A stretch of 64,000 bases of DNA from Cognataquiflexum rubidum (GTDB lineage Bacteria; Bacteroidota; Bacteroidia; Cytophagales; Cyclobacteriaceae), in the NCBI RefSeq assembly GCF_022538115.1, contig NZ_JAKZAL010000004.1:248001-312000 (forward strand), written 5' to 3'. Below, piece by piece: positions 17,516-25,815 of the stretch. Both the position numbers and the translations under genes were made by a program. How positions within the stretch are numbered: the stretch's first letter is position 1; every line of letters starts with the position of its first letter. The notes under the pieces were generated by a model. That model did no database searches and was not told where the DNA came from. It saw nothing but the letters and a program-made list of their open reading frames with translations.

Positions 17516-18139
17516 ATGTTTAAGATTCTTGATATTGAAAAGTGGTCCCGCAAAGACCACTTTTTGTTTTTCAGCAAATTTGAAGAACCATTTTTTGGGG
17601 TGACGGTAAGGCTGAACTGTACAAAAGCCTATCAAAACGCCAAATTAACCGGAAGTTCGTTTTTTCTATATTATCTCCATTCTGCCCTTCAGGCTGCAAA
17701 TTCCATAGAACCATTCCGGTATAGAATCAGAGATGGCCAAGTATTGATATTTGAAAAAATCAATGCTTCCCCCACCATCAACCGTGAAAATGGGACATTT
17801 GGCTTTTCTTACATGGATTACTTTGAGAATTTTAAGGAATTTGAGAAATATGCCAAAATTGAAATAGAAAAAGTGAGAAACAGCACCGGGCTTGATCATT
17901 CGGGTTCAGGAGAAAATGTCATCCATTTCTCTTCCATTCCTTGGATTGACTTTACTTCATTGTCACACGCCCGAAGTTTTTCATTTTCTGATTCATGCCC
18001 AAAGATCTCATTTGGTAAAGTCACAGATTCTGGGGGAAATAAAACCATGCCAGTATCCATTCACGTACACCATGCCCTGATGGATGGGCATCATGTCGGT
18101 CAGTTTATAGATGAATTTCAAAAACTATTGGATAGATGA
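17516..18139 (+). CDS. Chloramphenicol acetyltransferase-like acyltransferase
   Basis: A 207-residue CAT-fold protein. The conserved CAT N-terminus is clear (DIEKWSRKDHFLFFSKFEEP, about residues 5-24), and the catalytic His lies in VHHALMDGHHVGQF near the C-terminus (HHxxxDG). It would acetylate a hydroxyl group of a small molecule using acetyl-CoA; whether chloramphenicol is a substrate is not known, and most environmental CAT-like proteins are not resistance genes. Its first codons contain a hairpin with a T-tract that looks like the terminator of the upstream gene. Its stop overlaps the Nudix start by 4 bases (ATGA), so the two are translationally coupled. Confidence 0.88.
   Translation: MFKILDIEKWSRKDHFLFFSKFEEPFFGVTVRLNCTKAYQNAKLTGSSFFLYYLHSALQAANSIEPFRYRIRDGQVLIFEKINASPTINRENGTFGFSYMDYFENFKEFEKYAKIEIEKVRNSTGLDHSGSGENVIHFSSIPWIDFTSLSHARSFSFSDSCPKISFGKVTDSGGNKTMPVSIHVHHALMDGHHVGQFIDEFQKLLDR
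17538..17571 (+). terminator. Terminator-like hairpin inside the CAT-like coding region
   Basis: Perfect 10-bp stem AAAAGTGGTC / GACCACTTTT with a 7-base loop, followed directly by TGTTTTTC. It lies 33 bases after the DUF2911 stop and 22 bases into the CAT-like frame, where it encodes the conserved EKWSRKDHFLFF segment. It could end the DUF2911 transcript and hold back expression of the downstream pair. Confidence 0.6.
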
Positions 18140-18627
18140 GCAGCATTCCCATTGGCATAAAAAAAGCAGCAACAATCTGTGTACTCAAAAACGGAGATAG
18201 TTTCCTGCTCTTAAAACGACTAAAGGAACCCAATAAAGACCTCTATACCCCTGTCGGAGGCAAATTAGATCCGTACGAAACTCCACTTGACGGTGCCATT
18301 AGGGAAACAATGGAAGAAACAGGAATCTTGATCAAAACTATGGATTTTTGTGGCATCCTGACTGAAACGTCCCCTATCAACTACAATTGGATCAGCTATA
18401 TATACTTGGCCGAAATTGACAAAATACCACCTCCGGATTGTAATGAAGGCACGTTGGAGTGGATTTCATTTGATCAGATATTAAATATCCCTACCCCAAA
18501 GACAGATTGGTATATTTACAGATTTCTTTTGGACAAAGAAAAATTCGTTCTTGATTCCGAATATGATGAAAACATGGAGATCAAATGGTTGGTCAATGAG
18601 TTGACGGGCGAAAGACTGATCGGATAA
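18136..18627 (+). CDS. Nudix hydrolase
   Basis: A 163-residue cytosolic protein. The Nudix box is present as GGKLDPYETPLDGAIRETME continuing ETG (about residues 37-60), following the pattern G-x5-E-x7-R-E-x2-E-E. Nudix enzymes cleave nucleoside diphosphates linked to another group, using Mg2+ bound by these glutamates; the MutT/8-oxo-dGTPase type is most similar, but the substrate cannot be fixed. It overlaps the upstream CAT-like gene by 4 bases. The C-terminal 40 residues (ILNIPTPKTDWYIYRFLLD) match MutT-like relatives. Confidence 0.9.
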   Translation: MSSIPIGIKKAATICVLKNGDSFLLLKRLKEPNKDLYTPVGGKLDPYETPLDGAIRETMEETGILIKTMDFCGILTETSPINYNWISYIYLAEIDKIPPPDCNEGTLEWISFDQILNIPTPKTDWYIYRFLLDKEKFVLDSEYDENMEIKWLVNELTGERLIG

Positions 18628-18761
18628 ATATGAATGTAAGCTTCTCAATCGATTTCAGGACTAAGTGCCAAAAATCACAAAAGTATTTTGTTCAATAAAA
18701 GGGATTACTTTTTAATAATATGCTAATTTTGAGCTTAGATCATAAAAAATCCACAGCAATA

Positions 18762-20654
18762 ATGCCCCACAATAAGAAATTTATTATTGATTTTGACAGT
18801 ACATTTACACAGGTTGAAGCTTTGGATGTGCTGGGAGAAATCAGTCTGAAGAATGATCCAAAACGAGCTGAAAAAATCCAAGCAATCAAAGACATCACCG
18901 ATCTTGGGATGGAAGGAAGTCTCAACTTCCGCGAAAGTCTCGAAAGAAGGTTGGATATCTTGGAAGCTTCCAAGCCTCAAATCTCTGAGTTGATCACCGA
19001 ACTGAAAACAAAAGTTTCCAAATCATTTCAGCGGAACAAAGAATTTTTTGAAGAAAACGCAGACAATATCATCATCATTTCCAACGGTTTCAAGGATTTT
19101 ATCACGCCCATAGTCGGGGAGTATGGAATCAAAGCTGAAAATGTTTTTGCCAATGAGTTTATCTATGACGATGCCGGCAAAATCATAGATTTCAACCGTG
19201 ACAATGTCCTTTCCAAAAACGGCGGTAAATCCAAAACCATCAAAACACTCAATCTCGAAGGAGACATCTACGTAATTGGAGATGGCTACACGGATTATGA
19301 AATCAAAGAATCAGGCCTTGCCAATAAATTCTACGCCTTCACTGAAAATGTCAAAAGACCAAAAGTGACCTCCAAAGCGGACCACATTGCCCCTAGTTTA
19401 GATGAAATCCTTTACGTCAATAAAATGAACAAGAAATTCTCTTACCCAAAAAGCCGAATCAATGTACTCCTTCTAGAAAATGTCCACCCAATCGGCGTGG
19501 AATTGATGAAACATGAAGGCTATAATGTAGAAGTCATCAGCTCTGCCCTTAACGAAGAAGAACTTGCCGAAAAAATCAAAAACGTCAGTATCCTTGGCAT
19601 ACGCTCCAAAACCAATGTAACCAAAAAAATTCTTGAAAATGCGAATAGGCTGATTTCTATCGGCGCCTTTTGCATCGGTACCAATCAGATTGATTTGGAA
19701 ACTTGTACAGAAAAGGGCATTGCTGTGTTCAATGCTCCTTTCAGCAACACCCGTTCGGTAGTAGAAATGGCTATTGCTGAAATCATATTCCTGATGCGCG
19801 GATTCCATGACAAAAGCCACGGAATGCACAAAGGAATCTGGGACAAATCTGCCTCAGGCAGTTTTGAAATCAGAGGTAAAAAGTTAGGAATTGTAGGATA
19901 TGGAAATATCGGTGCCCAACTCTCAGTTTTGGCAGAAAACATGGGCATGGATGTCTACTACTATGATGTCATCGAAAAACTTGCGCTCGGAAATGCCACA
20001 AAAATCGATTCTTTGGATGAATTGCTCAAGACCTGTGATGTGATAACCCTACATGTGGACGGCCGAAAAGACAACAAATGCCTGATCGACAAATCTAAAA
20101 TTGAGATGATGAAAAAAGGTTCATATCTCGTCAATCTCAGCCGAGGCCATGTAGTAGATATTCCTGCACTGAAAGCTGCTTTGGAATCAGGACATATTGC
20201 CGGTACTGCAGTGGATGTATTCCCTCACGAACCAAAAAATAATGATGAGCCATTCGCTTCAGAATTGATAGGTATGAAAAACACCATCCTGACACCTCAC
20301 ATCGGTGGTTCTACCCTGGAAGCCCAGCAAAACATTGCCAGATTTGTTCCGGGAAAAATCATGGAATACATCAATACAGGAAATACTTACAATTCAGTAA
20401 ACTTCCCCAATATCCAATTGCCATTCTTAAAAGATGCCCACAGGTTGATCCATGTCCACCATAACGAACCAGGCGTCTTGGCTAAAATCAACCAAATCCT
20501 AGCCAGCTACAACATCAACATTGTAGGCCAATACCTCAAGACCAATGAAAAAATCGGATATGTGATTTCTGATATCAATAAGGCTTATTCTCCTGAAATG
20601 ATTGAAGCTATGAAAGAAATTCCTGGTACGATCAGATTTAGGGTACTTTATTGA
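18762..20654 (+). CDS. serA: Fused phosphoserine phosphatase-like / D-3-phosphoglycerate dehydrogenase
   Basis: A two-part enzyme of about 630 residues. The N-terminal HAD domain (1-215) carries DxDST in IIDFDSTFT, IIISNGF and GDGYTD, as in SerB. The C-terminal part (about 225-630) is SerA: NAD-binding VGYGNIGAQLS, Arg in VNLSRGHVVD, Glu in VFPHEP, His in LTPHIGG, and a terminal ACT domain (HNEPGVLAKINQILASYNIN) for serine feedback. It therefore combines the first and last steps of serine synthesis. ATG 18762 is preferred over 18720 because a TAATTTTG -7-like box at 18724-18731 would put transcription start after 18720. The phosphatase activity is inferred from motifs. Confidence 0.9.
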   Translation: MPHNKKFIIDFDSTFTQVEALDVLGEISLKNDPKRAEKIQAIKDITDLGMEGSLNFRESLERRLDILEASKPQISELITELKTKVSKSFQRNKEFFEENADNIIIISNGFKDFITPIVGEYGIKAENVFANEFIYDDAGKIIDFNRDNVLSKNGGKSKTIKTLNLEGDIYVIGDGYTDYEIKESGLANKFYAFTENVKRPKVTSKADHIAPSLDEILYVNKMNKKFSYPKSRINVLLLENVHPIGVELMKHEGYNVEVISSALNEEELAEKIKNVSILGIRSKTNVTKKILENANRLISIGAFCIGTNQIDLETCTEKGIAVFNAPFSNTRSVVEMAIAEIIFLMRGFHDKSHGMHKGIWDKSASGSFEIRGKKLGIVGYGNIGAQLSVLAENMGMDVYYYDVIEKLALGNATKIDSLDELLKTCDVITLHVDGRKDNKCLIDKSKIEMMKKGSYLVNLSRGHVVDIPALKAALESGHIAGTAVDVFPHEPKNNDEPFASELIGMKNTILTPHIGGSTLEAQQNIARFVPGKIMEYINTGNTYNSVNFPNIQLPFLKDAHRLIHVHHNEPGVLAKINQILASYNINIVGQYLKTNEKIGYVISDINKAYSPEMIEAMKEIPGTIRFRVLY

Positions 20655-20746
20655 GATATTAAAGCAATTGAAAGATTTTAGATTTTAATGCTAAAATAAA
20701 GTGGAACTGAGGTTTTGGAAAGTTGTACAATCTCTAAAATTAGGTT

Positions 20747-20863
20747 ATGACCTTCGGTACAAAAATAATCCTGTTTCTGATTCTTCTCCACCTGATCATA
20801 GGCTTTGGTTTTATAATCAAACTGATGTTACCAGGTAAAAAAACTGATGAAAAGAAGAAATGA
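20747..20863 (+). CDS. Small predicted membrane protein, 38 residues
   Basis: An ATG at 20747 opens a 38-codon frame with one clear membrane helix (about residues 5-28, KIILFLILLHLIIGFGFIIK) and a lysine-rich tail ending KKTDEKKK. It is followed 15 bases later by a strong terminator, which supports a real 3' end. It could be a single-pass small protein of unknown role. The evidence is composition and position only, so a chance ORF is possible. Confidence 0.55.
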   Translation: MTFGTKIILFLILLHLIIGFGFIIKLMLPGKKTDEKKK

Positions 20864-20877
20864 AATTCTTCCTTTGA

Positions 20878-20914
20878 AAGGTTCAAGATCAAATCTTGGA
20901 CCTTTTTTCTTTTT
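20878..20914 (+). terminator. Intrinsic terminator after serA and the small ORF
   Basis: A 12-bp stem (AAGGTTCAAGAT with ATCTTGGACCTT, one G-T pair) and a 3-base loop, followed by TTTTCTTTTTT. It lies between the convergent small ORF and the RES toxin gene. Confidence 0.85.
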
Positions 20915-21369
20915 TAACGGATAATCCGTAGATCTAAATTTAGAGGATAAACCCGGAAAGTAACTGAAGGAAAATTTTGGGATAATGGATTGATCACAAA
21001 GTTGAGTGAAGTTTTATCGACAATAGAAGGCACACCAAAACAAAGGATTCCACTTTGAAGTAATTGAGTTCCGTAATCCTGAGAAACTTTCAAAGGTGGT
21101 ATTGCATCCCACCCTTCCGGTAACTCATTCATGTCCGGAACAAATACACTTTTGTCTGGAACATCAAACTCCATGACCGAATACAACACATACCTTTCTG
21201 AAGAAAATAATTCGGAATCAATCGTAAGTCTTTCTAACAAAGAAGAAGAAATGGATGCGCTCCCATATAAAGCCGGAAAACCTTGAAAATTCCACCTGCC
21301 TCCATACAATTTGGCACCTTCACCACTGACATCGCAATATTGATTCAAAGCAATACGGTAAACTTTCAT
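20914..21369 (-). CDS. RES-domain toxin (NAD+-degrading type)
   Basis: A 151-residue cytosolic protein of RES family length. The family pattern is clear: Arg25 in GGRWN, Tyr35 in ALYGS and Glu46 in LLERL. The spacing of 10 and 11 residues is the same as the Arg31/Tyr41/Glu52 active-site set described for the Pseudomonas putida RES toxin. RES toxins degrade NAD+ and halt growth (established for characterised members). It starts 6 bases after the antitoxin gene, the usual order for this system. Function is inferred by family but the motif match is strong. Confidence 0.92.
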   Translation of the reverse strand: MKVYRIALNQYCDVSGEGAKLYGGRWNFQGFPALYGSASISSSLLERLTIDSELFSSERYVLYSVMEFDVPDKSVFVPDMNELPEGWDAIPPLKVSQDYGTQLLQSGILCFGVPSIVDKTSLNFVINPLSQNFPSVTFRVYPLNLDLRIIR

Positions 21370-21375
21370 CTATCC

Positions 21376-21837
21376 TCAAATAGCAATACCGTGCTGCAGG
21401 CGCATAATCTCGGTCTTTAAAATATCAAGGCCTTCAGAAACATCAAGAAGATCAAGTGGAATTCTATTACCAATGGTAAAAAGTGGCCTCTCCATCCAAC
21501 GCCTAAAACCCTCACTGCCAAAATAATTGGTACCCAAAGCATATAACTCTGCCAATTCATACATCTTTTCAGATTGAACGACATCAAAAACATCTTTTCT
21601 CTGAAGTGTCTTAGCGGAGACAGCCAAAGCTGCCGCCAAAGTATTATTATCAAGACCCGATATTTCTTTCAATCCCTCAAAGGATCTCTTTTTTAGGCCT
21701 TTACGGAAAGTATCCACCCTTTGGAATGGCTCATCCAATCTTCCGTATTCCACATTCAAAATGTCATGGGCAGACAATCGGGACTTTTTGTAATAGGCCA
21801 CCGCGGGCTCGCTTACAATTGAGGGTTTCTTTTCCAT
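21376..21837 (-). CDS. Xre/MbcA/ParS-family antitoxin
   Basis: A 153-residue cytosolic protein that partners the RES toxin. The N-terminal half holds a Xre-like helix-turn-helix (GLDNNTLAAALAVSAKTLQR, about residues 60-79). The C-terminal half is the DUF2384/MbcA-ParS toxin-binding domain with YELAELYALGTNYFGSEGF and RWMERPLFTIGNRIPLDLL. It should neutralise the toxin and repress its own operon. Two identical 13-base repeats directly upstream of its start are good operator candidates. Confidence 0.92.
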   Translation of the reverse strand: MEKKPSIVSEPAVAYYKKSRLSAHDILNVEYGRLDEPFQRVDTFRKGLKKRSFEGLKEISGLDNNTLAAALAVSAKTLQRKDVFDVVQSEKMYELAELYALGTNYFGSEGFRRWMERPLFTIGNRIPLDLLDVSEGLDILKTEIMRLQHGIAI

Positions 21838-21846
21838 TCCAATATC

Positions 21847-21881
21847 ACGTAATTTGTCCTCTAAGATAACGTAATTTGTCC
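21847..21881 (-). promoter_or_regulatory. Direct-repeat operator candidate of the RES/Xre operon
   Basis: The 13-base sequence ACGTAATTTGTCC occurs twice, at 21847-21859 and 21869-21881, starting 22 bases apart, i.e. two helical turns on the same DNA face. It lies 9 bases upstream of the antitoxin start codon. A TAGATTTA -7-like sequence lies just upstream on the minus strand. Autorepression by the antitoxin is the expected role. Confidence 0.6.
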
Positions 21882-22036
21882 GGTAAATCTATATATTTTC
21901 TCACTTTTTTTCGGAGACAAAATTCCTTCCTTTCTCTTCAATTAATTTCTCGAAAATTTATCAGAATAAGTTTAGTTTAAATTTGGAAAAACTATAAGCT
22001 TTCACGAAATTTAAACTCAACTTTCGCCACTTTGCT

Positions 22037-22588
22037 ATGATTAAGAAAATCCTCAGCTTCGTACTCACTGGTTTACTTTTTATTTCTTGTGCAGAAAAAG
22101 AAGATCCTGAAACTATTTTTGGTGAATATCTGCCACAATCAATAATTGCTGAACAACCATTGGATCTCACGGGAGATGGTTATGTTTCAGAGAATTTACT
22201 CGCACAACTAGAAAGTAAAGGTGAATATTCAGGATTAACTTTTCTAAATCTCTATAGCCCTGAATATTTTAACGTTAATTTTTCTCAAGTCATTCTTAGG
22301 CTTCCCCATCATTTTGAATTTGAAAACAAAGTTTACTTAGAGTTTTATCAGAATGGAAGAAGAGTCGACAAAGAAAGTAATGGAGCACTTACTTTATCTT
22401 GGAATACATATCCCTATCAATTTGAGTTTCCAGAGCAAATCCATGAGGAAATTGTCATTGAAACTCTAAAAACCAATCTTGGAAATAACTATGTGGAATT
22501 GGTGACTTCACAAAGACTGTTTGACCATTCCACAAATGAATGGGTAGATGCAAAGGTTACCTATTCTTTCCAAAAGGTTAATCATTGA
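22037..22588 (+). CDS. Putative lipoprotein of unknown function
   Basis: A 183-residue protein with a lipoprotein signal (MIKKILSFVLTGLLFISCAE; lipobox LFISC with Cys18). The mature part is mostly beta-like and acidic, with no domain I recognise. It stands alone, divergent from the toxin-antitoxin pair, and is followed by nearly 300 bases without a gene. It is likely anchored in the outer or inner membrane facing the periplasm. Coding reality is supported by the signal and even codon use. Confidence 0.78.
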   Translation: MIKKILSFVLTGLLFISCAEKEDPETIFGEYLPQSIIAEQPLDLTGDGYVSENLLAQLESKGEYSGLTFLNLYSPEYFNVNFSQVILRLPHHFEFENKVYLEFYQNGRRVDKESNGALTLSWNTYPYQFEFPEQIHEEIVIETLKTNLGNNYVELVTSQRLFDHSTNEWVDAKVTYSFQKVNH

Positions 22589-22872
22589 AATTGGATGTCG
22601 GAAATAAGAAAAAACTCTTCTGTGAGTATTTGGAGGCAGTAAATATTTTTCAACCCACTAATCATTCTTAGTCCTGATTTAAGTTCCTTAATAAAATCAA
22701 GTCTGACCTTTAGGGCTCTTTCCATTTTGGTTGAAGGTTTTGAACTATAGGCTTTTTTAAATTAAAAAAAACACCAATTTTACCAGCTTAAGGGTCAGCC
22801 TCCTGGATAATACCCCTATGTCTTTCCACAAAAAATCCCTTTCTTTGCCCTAGTCAAAATTCCCCTTCCCTT

Positions 22873-23484
22873 ATGAAGATTATTGCCATCGGAAGAAACT
22901 ACGCGGAACATATCGAGGAACTGAAAAACGAACGCCCCTCCGCCCCTGTCGTATTCCTGAAGCCTGATACAGCCGTTCTCAAAAACAACGCTCCCTTCTA
23001 CCATCCTGACTTTTCGGGAAATATCCACCATGAAGTAGAATTGGTTTTGAAGGTGTGTAAGGAAGGCAAACATATCCAAAAAAAATTTGCTGACCGGTAC
23101 TTTGATGAAATCGGGATCGGGATTGACTTCACTGCAAGAGACCTGCAGGATAAATGCAAAGCAAAAGGACTTCCTTGGGAAATCGCCAAAGCTTTTAACG
23201 GATCCGCTCCCATCGGGGAATTTTTACCTGTGTCGGAGTTCAAAAATTTTGCAGATATCAATTTTCACCTCCATATCAATGGGGAGTTGAGGCAAAAAGG
23301 AAATACTTCCACGATGTTGTTTGATTTTGCTGTAATCATTGAATATGTGTCCCAATTTTTCACCTTGAAAAAAGGGGACCTCATCTTTACAGGAACTCCT
23401 GCGGGGGTTGGAAAAGTCTCTGTTGGAGATAGGTTAGAAGCGTTTATAGAAGACAAAAAGCTATTGGATTTTGAAGTCAAGTAA
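22873..23484 (+). CDS. Fumarylacetoacetate hydrolase family protein
   Basis: A 203-residue cytosolic enzyme of the short FAH type. Metal-binding glutamates lie in HHEVELVLKV (about residues 57-66) and the DFTARDLQ and GDLIFTGTPAGVGKV motifs are characteristic. Relatives hydrolyse C-C bonds in acylpyruvates or decarboxylate oxaloacetate; acylpyruvase is the best guess. It overlaps the following M23 peptidase gene by 14 bases and is the likely first gene of a five-gene train running to transketolase. Confidence 0.92.
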   Translation: MKIIAIGRNYAEHIEELKNERPSAPVVFLKPDTAVLKNNAPFYHPDFSGNIHHEVELVLKVCKEGKHIQKKFADRYFDEIGIGIDFTARDLQDKCKAKGLPWEIAKAFNGSAPIGEFLPVSEFKNFADINFHLHINGELRQKGNTSTMLFDFAVIIEYVSQFFTLKKGDLIFTGTPAGVGKVSVGDRLEAFIEDKKLLDFEVK

Positions 23485-25327
23485 ATACCTCCTCATTTTA
23501 TTTTTATTTTTTCCTTTCCTCCTCCATGCCCAGGAATACCTTTTTCCGGTCAAGCCCGGAAGCAGAAATCTCCTATCAGGAAATTTCAGTGAGATCCGTC
23601 CCAACCATTTCCATTCGGGAATAGATGTCAAAATCGGCGGTGTCGATGGAGAACCCATCCTCGCCATATCTGATGGATACGTGTACAGGATCAAAATTTC
23701 TTCCTTTGGCTATGGCAATATCATCTACCTCAAGCATACCAACGGCCAATCTTCCGTCTATGCCCATCTTCGGAATCTCTCTCCCAAGATCATGGAATTC
23801 ATGCGGAAGGAGATGTACTTTGCCCAGAAAAACGAATTGGAAGTATTTCCTGATCCTGAATTCCTCCCCATCAAAAAAGGGGAAATCATAGGAAATGGTG
23901 GCAATACAGGGAGTTCAGGCGGACCGCACTTACATTTCGAAATCAGAGATAGCCTTGACCGTGCCATAGACCCATTTATTTTTAGGTTCAAAGAAGTAGT
24001 GGACAAAACACCTCCGGTTTTATACAAAATCGCCCTAAGCCCACTCGATTCTGATGCTAGGGTCAATGGCCGATACCAAAGACAAGAATTTACCCCCATC
24101 ATCGAAGGCGGAAGGTATATTCTTCACCAACCTGTAAAAATTACTGGACGGGTTGGTGTAGAAATCTATGCGGTGGATAAAATGGACGGTGTCAATAATA
24201 TTTTTGGGATTCCGGTCATAGAAATGCTCGAAAACGAAAAACCGCTTTACCGTATCAATGTTGACCATGTCGACTTCAATAAAGGGAGGTTCTTTTTGAG
24301 TCATATGTACCAAAACAGGTTTATCAGACTCTACCAGTATCCCAACAATCAACTCAAGATATACGAACCGGATTCCCTGACTGCCGGCGCTATCTCTGCC
24401 AAAACAGGGGAGAAAAAGCAGCTAAAAGTCACGATGAAAGACTACTTCGGCAATGCCCGGGTTCTAAGTCTGCAGGTCGAGGGAGAAGATGCAAAAACTC
24501 AGATAGGAAGCCAGGCCATTTCTGCAAATAAGACTACCAATATATCATTCAATAAGGAAGTGATGGTCATTCAGACTGCCGGTTCAGAATGGGGTACTTT
24601 GGCCAAGGTTTTTGTAAACAGTCTTGAAATGGAAATCCCTCCTGCCTATATCCAAGATGGCCGAAGAAACTACCTTTGGGATATGCGCTATGGCGTTCCT
24701 GACTCGGTAGACCTTTGTACAGAAATCATTAAACCCGGTGTCCTTGTCAAAATTCCCTTTGGCGAAGAAATCTCTTTTGCCAATAATGATGTCGAAATCA
24801 AATTTTCAGAAAACACACTTTTGGATGATCTATTTCTCCGCATAGAAAGGAAAAAAAATGGCAATGGGCCATCCATCAGAATCAACAGTCCTTCTGAATA
24901 CCTTCAAAGCAACATGGAAGTACTTATCAGAAATACCGGATATATAGGAGACAAAAAAAACACCCATGTCTATTTTCAGGCAGATAATGGACGAAAATCC
25001 TTCGTTGGTGGTGAATGGGAATCAGAAGATATCAGATTCAAAACCAGAAATTTTGGTACTTTTGTTCTGGACGTCGATAGGTCCGCTCCTACAATTGCCC
25101 CGGTCAGGGTCAATGCCTCAGAGTTGAGATTTGTGATCAAAGATAATAAATCCGGTATCAAAGATTTTGAAGCTTACGTTGACGGAAAATGGATACTCAT
25201 GAGGTATGAACACAAACAAAGTGTGATCTGGTCCGAAAAATTAGATAAACAACCATTCAAAGGAGAAGTTCTATTGATAGTAAGGGATATGGCAGGGAAT
25301 GAAAAACGCTATACCACCAAACTTTAA
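23471..25327 (+). CDS. Secreted M23 (LytM) family peptidase
   Basis: A 618-residue exported protein. Signal peptide 1-20 (ending LLHAQ). The LytM domain spans about 25-175, with zinc ligands His48 and Asp52 in HSGID and the HLHFE motif near residue 157, so the active site is intact. The remaining 440 residues are beta-rich repeats of unknown role and may anchor or regulate the enzyme. It should cut peptide bridges in peptidoglycan. It overlaps the FAH-family gene by 14 bases, which suggests coupling. Confidence 0.9.
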   Translation: MKSSKYLLILFLFFPFLLHAQEYLFPVKPGSRNLLSGNFSEIRPNHFHSGIDVKIGGVDGEPILAISDGYVYRIKISSFGYGNIIYLKHTNGQSSVYAHLRNLSPKIMEFMRKEMYFAQKNELEVFPDPEFLPIKKGEIIGNGGNTGSSGGPHLHFEIRDSLDRAIDPFIFRFKEVVDKTPPVLYKIALSPLDSDARVNGRYQRQEFTPIIEGGRYILHQPVKITGRVGVEIYAVDKMDGVNNIFGIPVIEMLENEKPLYRINVDHVDFNKGRFFLSHMYQNRFIRLYQYPNNQLKIYEPDSLTAGAISAKTGEKKQLKVTMKDYFGNARVLSLQVEGEDAKTQIGSQAISANKTTNISFNKEVMVIQTAGSEWGTLAKVFVNSLEMEIPPAYIQDGRRNYLWDMRYGVPDSVDLCTEIIKPGVLVKIPFGEEISFANNDVEIKFSENTLLDDLFLRIERKKNGNGPSIRINSPSEYLQSNMEVLIRNTGYIGDKKNTHVYFQADNGRKSFVGGEWESEDIRFKTRNFGTFVLDVDRSAPTIAPVRVNASELRFVIKDNKSGIKDFEAYVDGKWILMRYEHKQSVIWSEKLDKQPFKGEVLLIVRDMAGNEKRYTTKL

Positions 25328-25356
25328 TCAATCTTCAACTTTAAACAAAAACCATT

Positions 25357-25806
25357 ATGTCATTAGCAGTAGGAAATCCGGCGCCAAGTTTTGAAGCCAA
25401 AGACCAAAACGGAAACATCATCAAACTTTCCGACTTCAAAGGAAGAAAAGTCGTCCTTTATTTTTATCCAAAAGATGCCACCCCGGGATGTACGGCACAA
25501 GCCTGCAACCTCAGAGACAATTATGAAGCATTGCAAAAAGCAGGTTTTATCGTGATTGGAGTAAGTTCAGATTCTGAAAAATCCCACCTCAAATTTATCG
25601 AAAAACAAAATCTCCCCTTCCCGCTCATTGCTGATGAAGACCTCACAGTCCATGAAGCATACGGTACCTGGGTAGAAAAATCCATGTATGGCAGAAAGTA
25701 TATGGGAACTGCAAGAACCACTTTTGTCATAGATGAAAATGGGATTTTGACAGAAATAATCGAAAAAGTAGATACTAAAAACCATACCAATCAAATACTC
25801 AAATAA
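25357..25806 (+). CDS. bcp: Thioredoxin-dependent peroxiredoxin (Bcp family)
   Basis: A 149-residue cytosolic peroxiredoxin that reduces hydrogen and organic peroxides. The active site YPKDATPGCTAQACNLRD contains the peroxidatic Cys and a second Cys five residues later, the usual resolving position of atypical two-Cys Bcp proteins. VIGVSSDSEKSHLKF and RTTFVIDENG are further signatures. It lies 29 bases after the M23 gene and 9 bases before the transketolase gene. Confidence 0.94.
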   Translation: MSLAVGNPAPSFEAKDQNGNIIKLSDFKGRKVVLYFYPKDATPGCTAQACNLRDNYEALQKAGFIVIGVSSDSEKSHLKFIEKQNLPFPLIADEDLTVHEAYGTWVEKSMYGRKYMGTARTTFVIDENGILTEIIEKVDTKNHTNQILK

Positions 25807-25815
25807 TTCCAACTA

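Noticed and set aside
17516-18139. Chloramphenicol resistance gene
   Set aside because: The CAT fold is clear but such genes are common in non-resistant bacteria and nothing suggests a mobile cassette; called only CAT-like.
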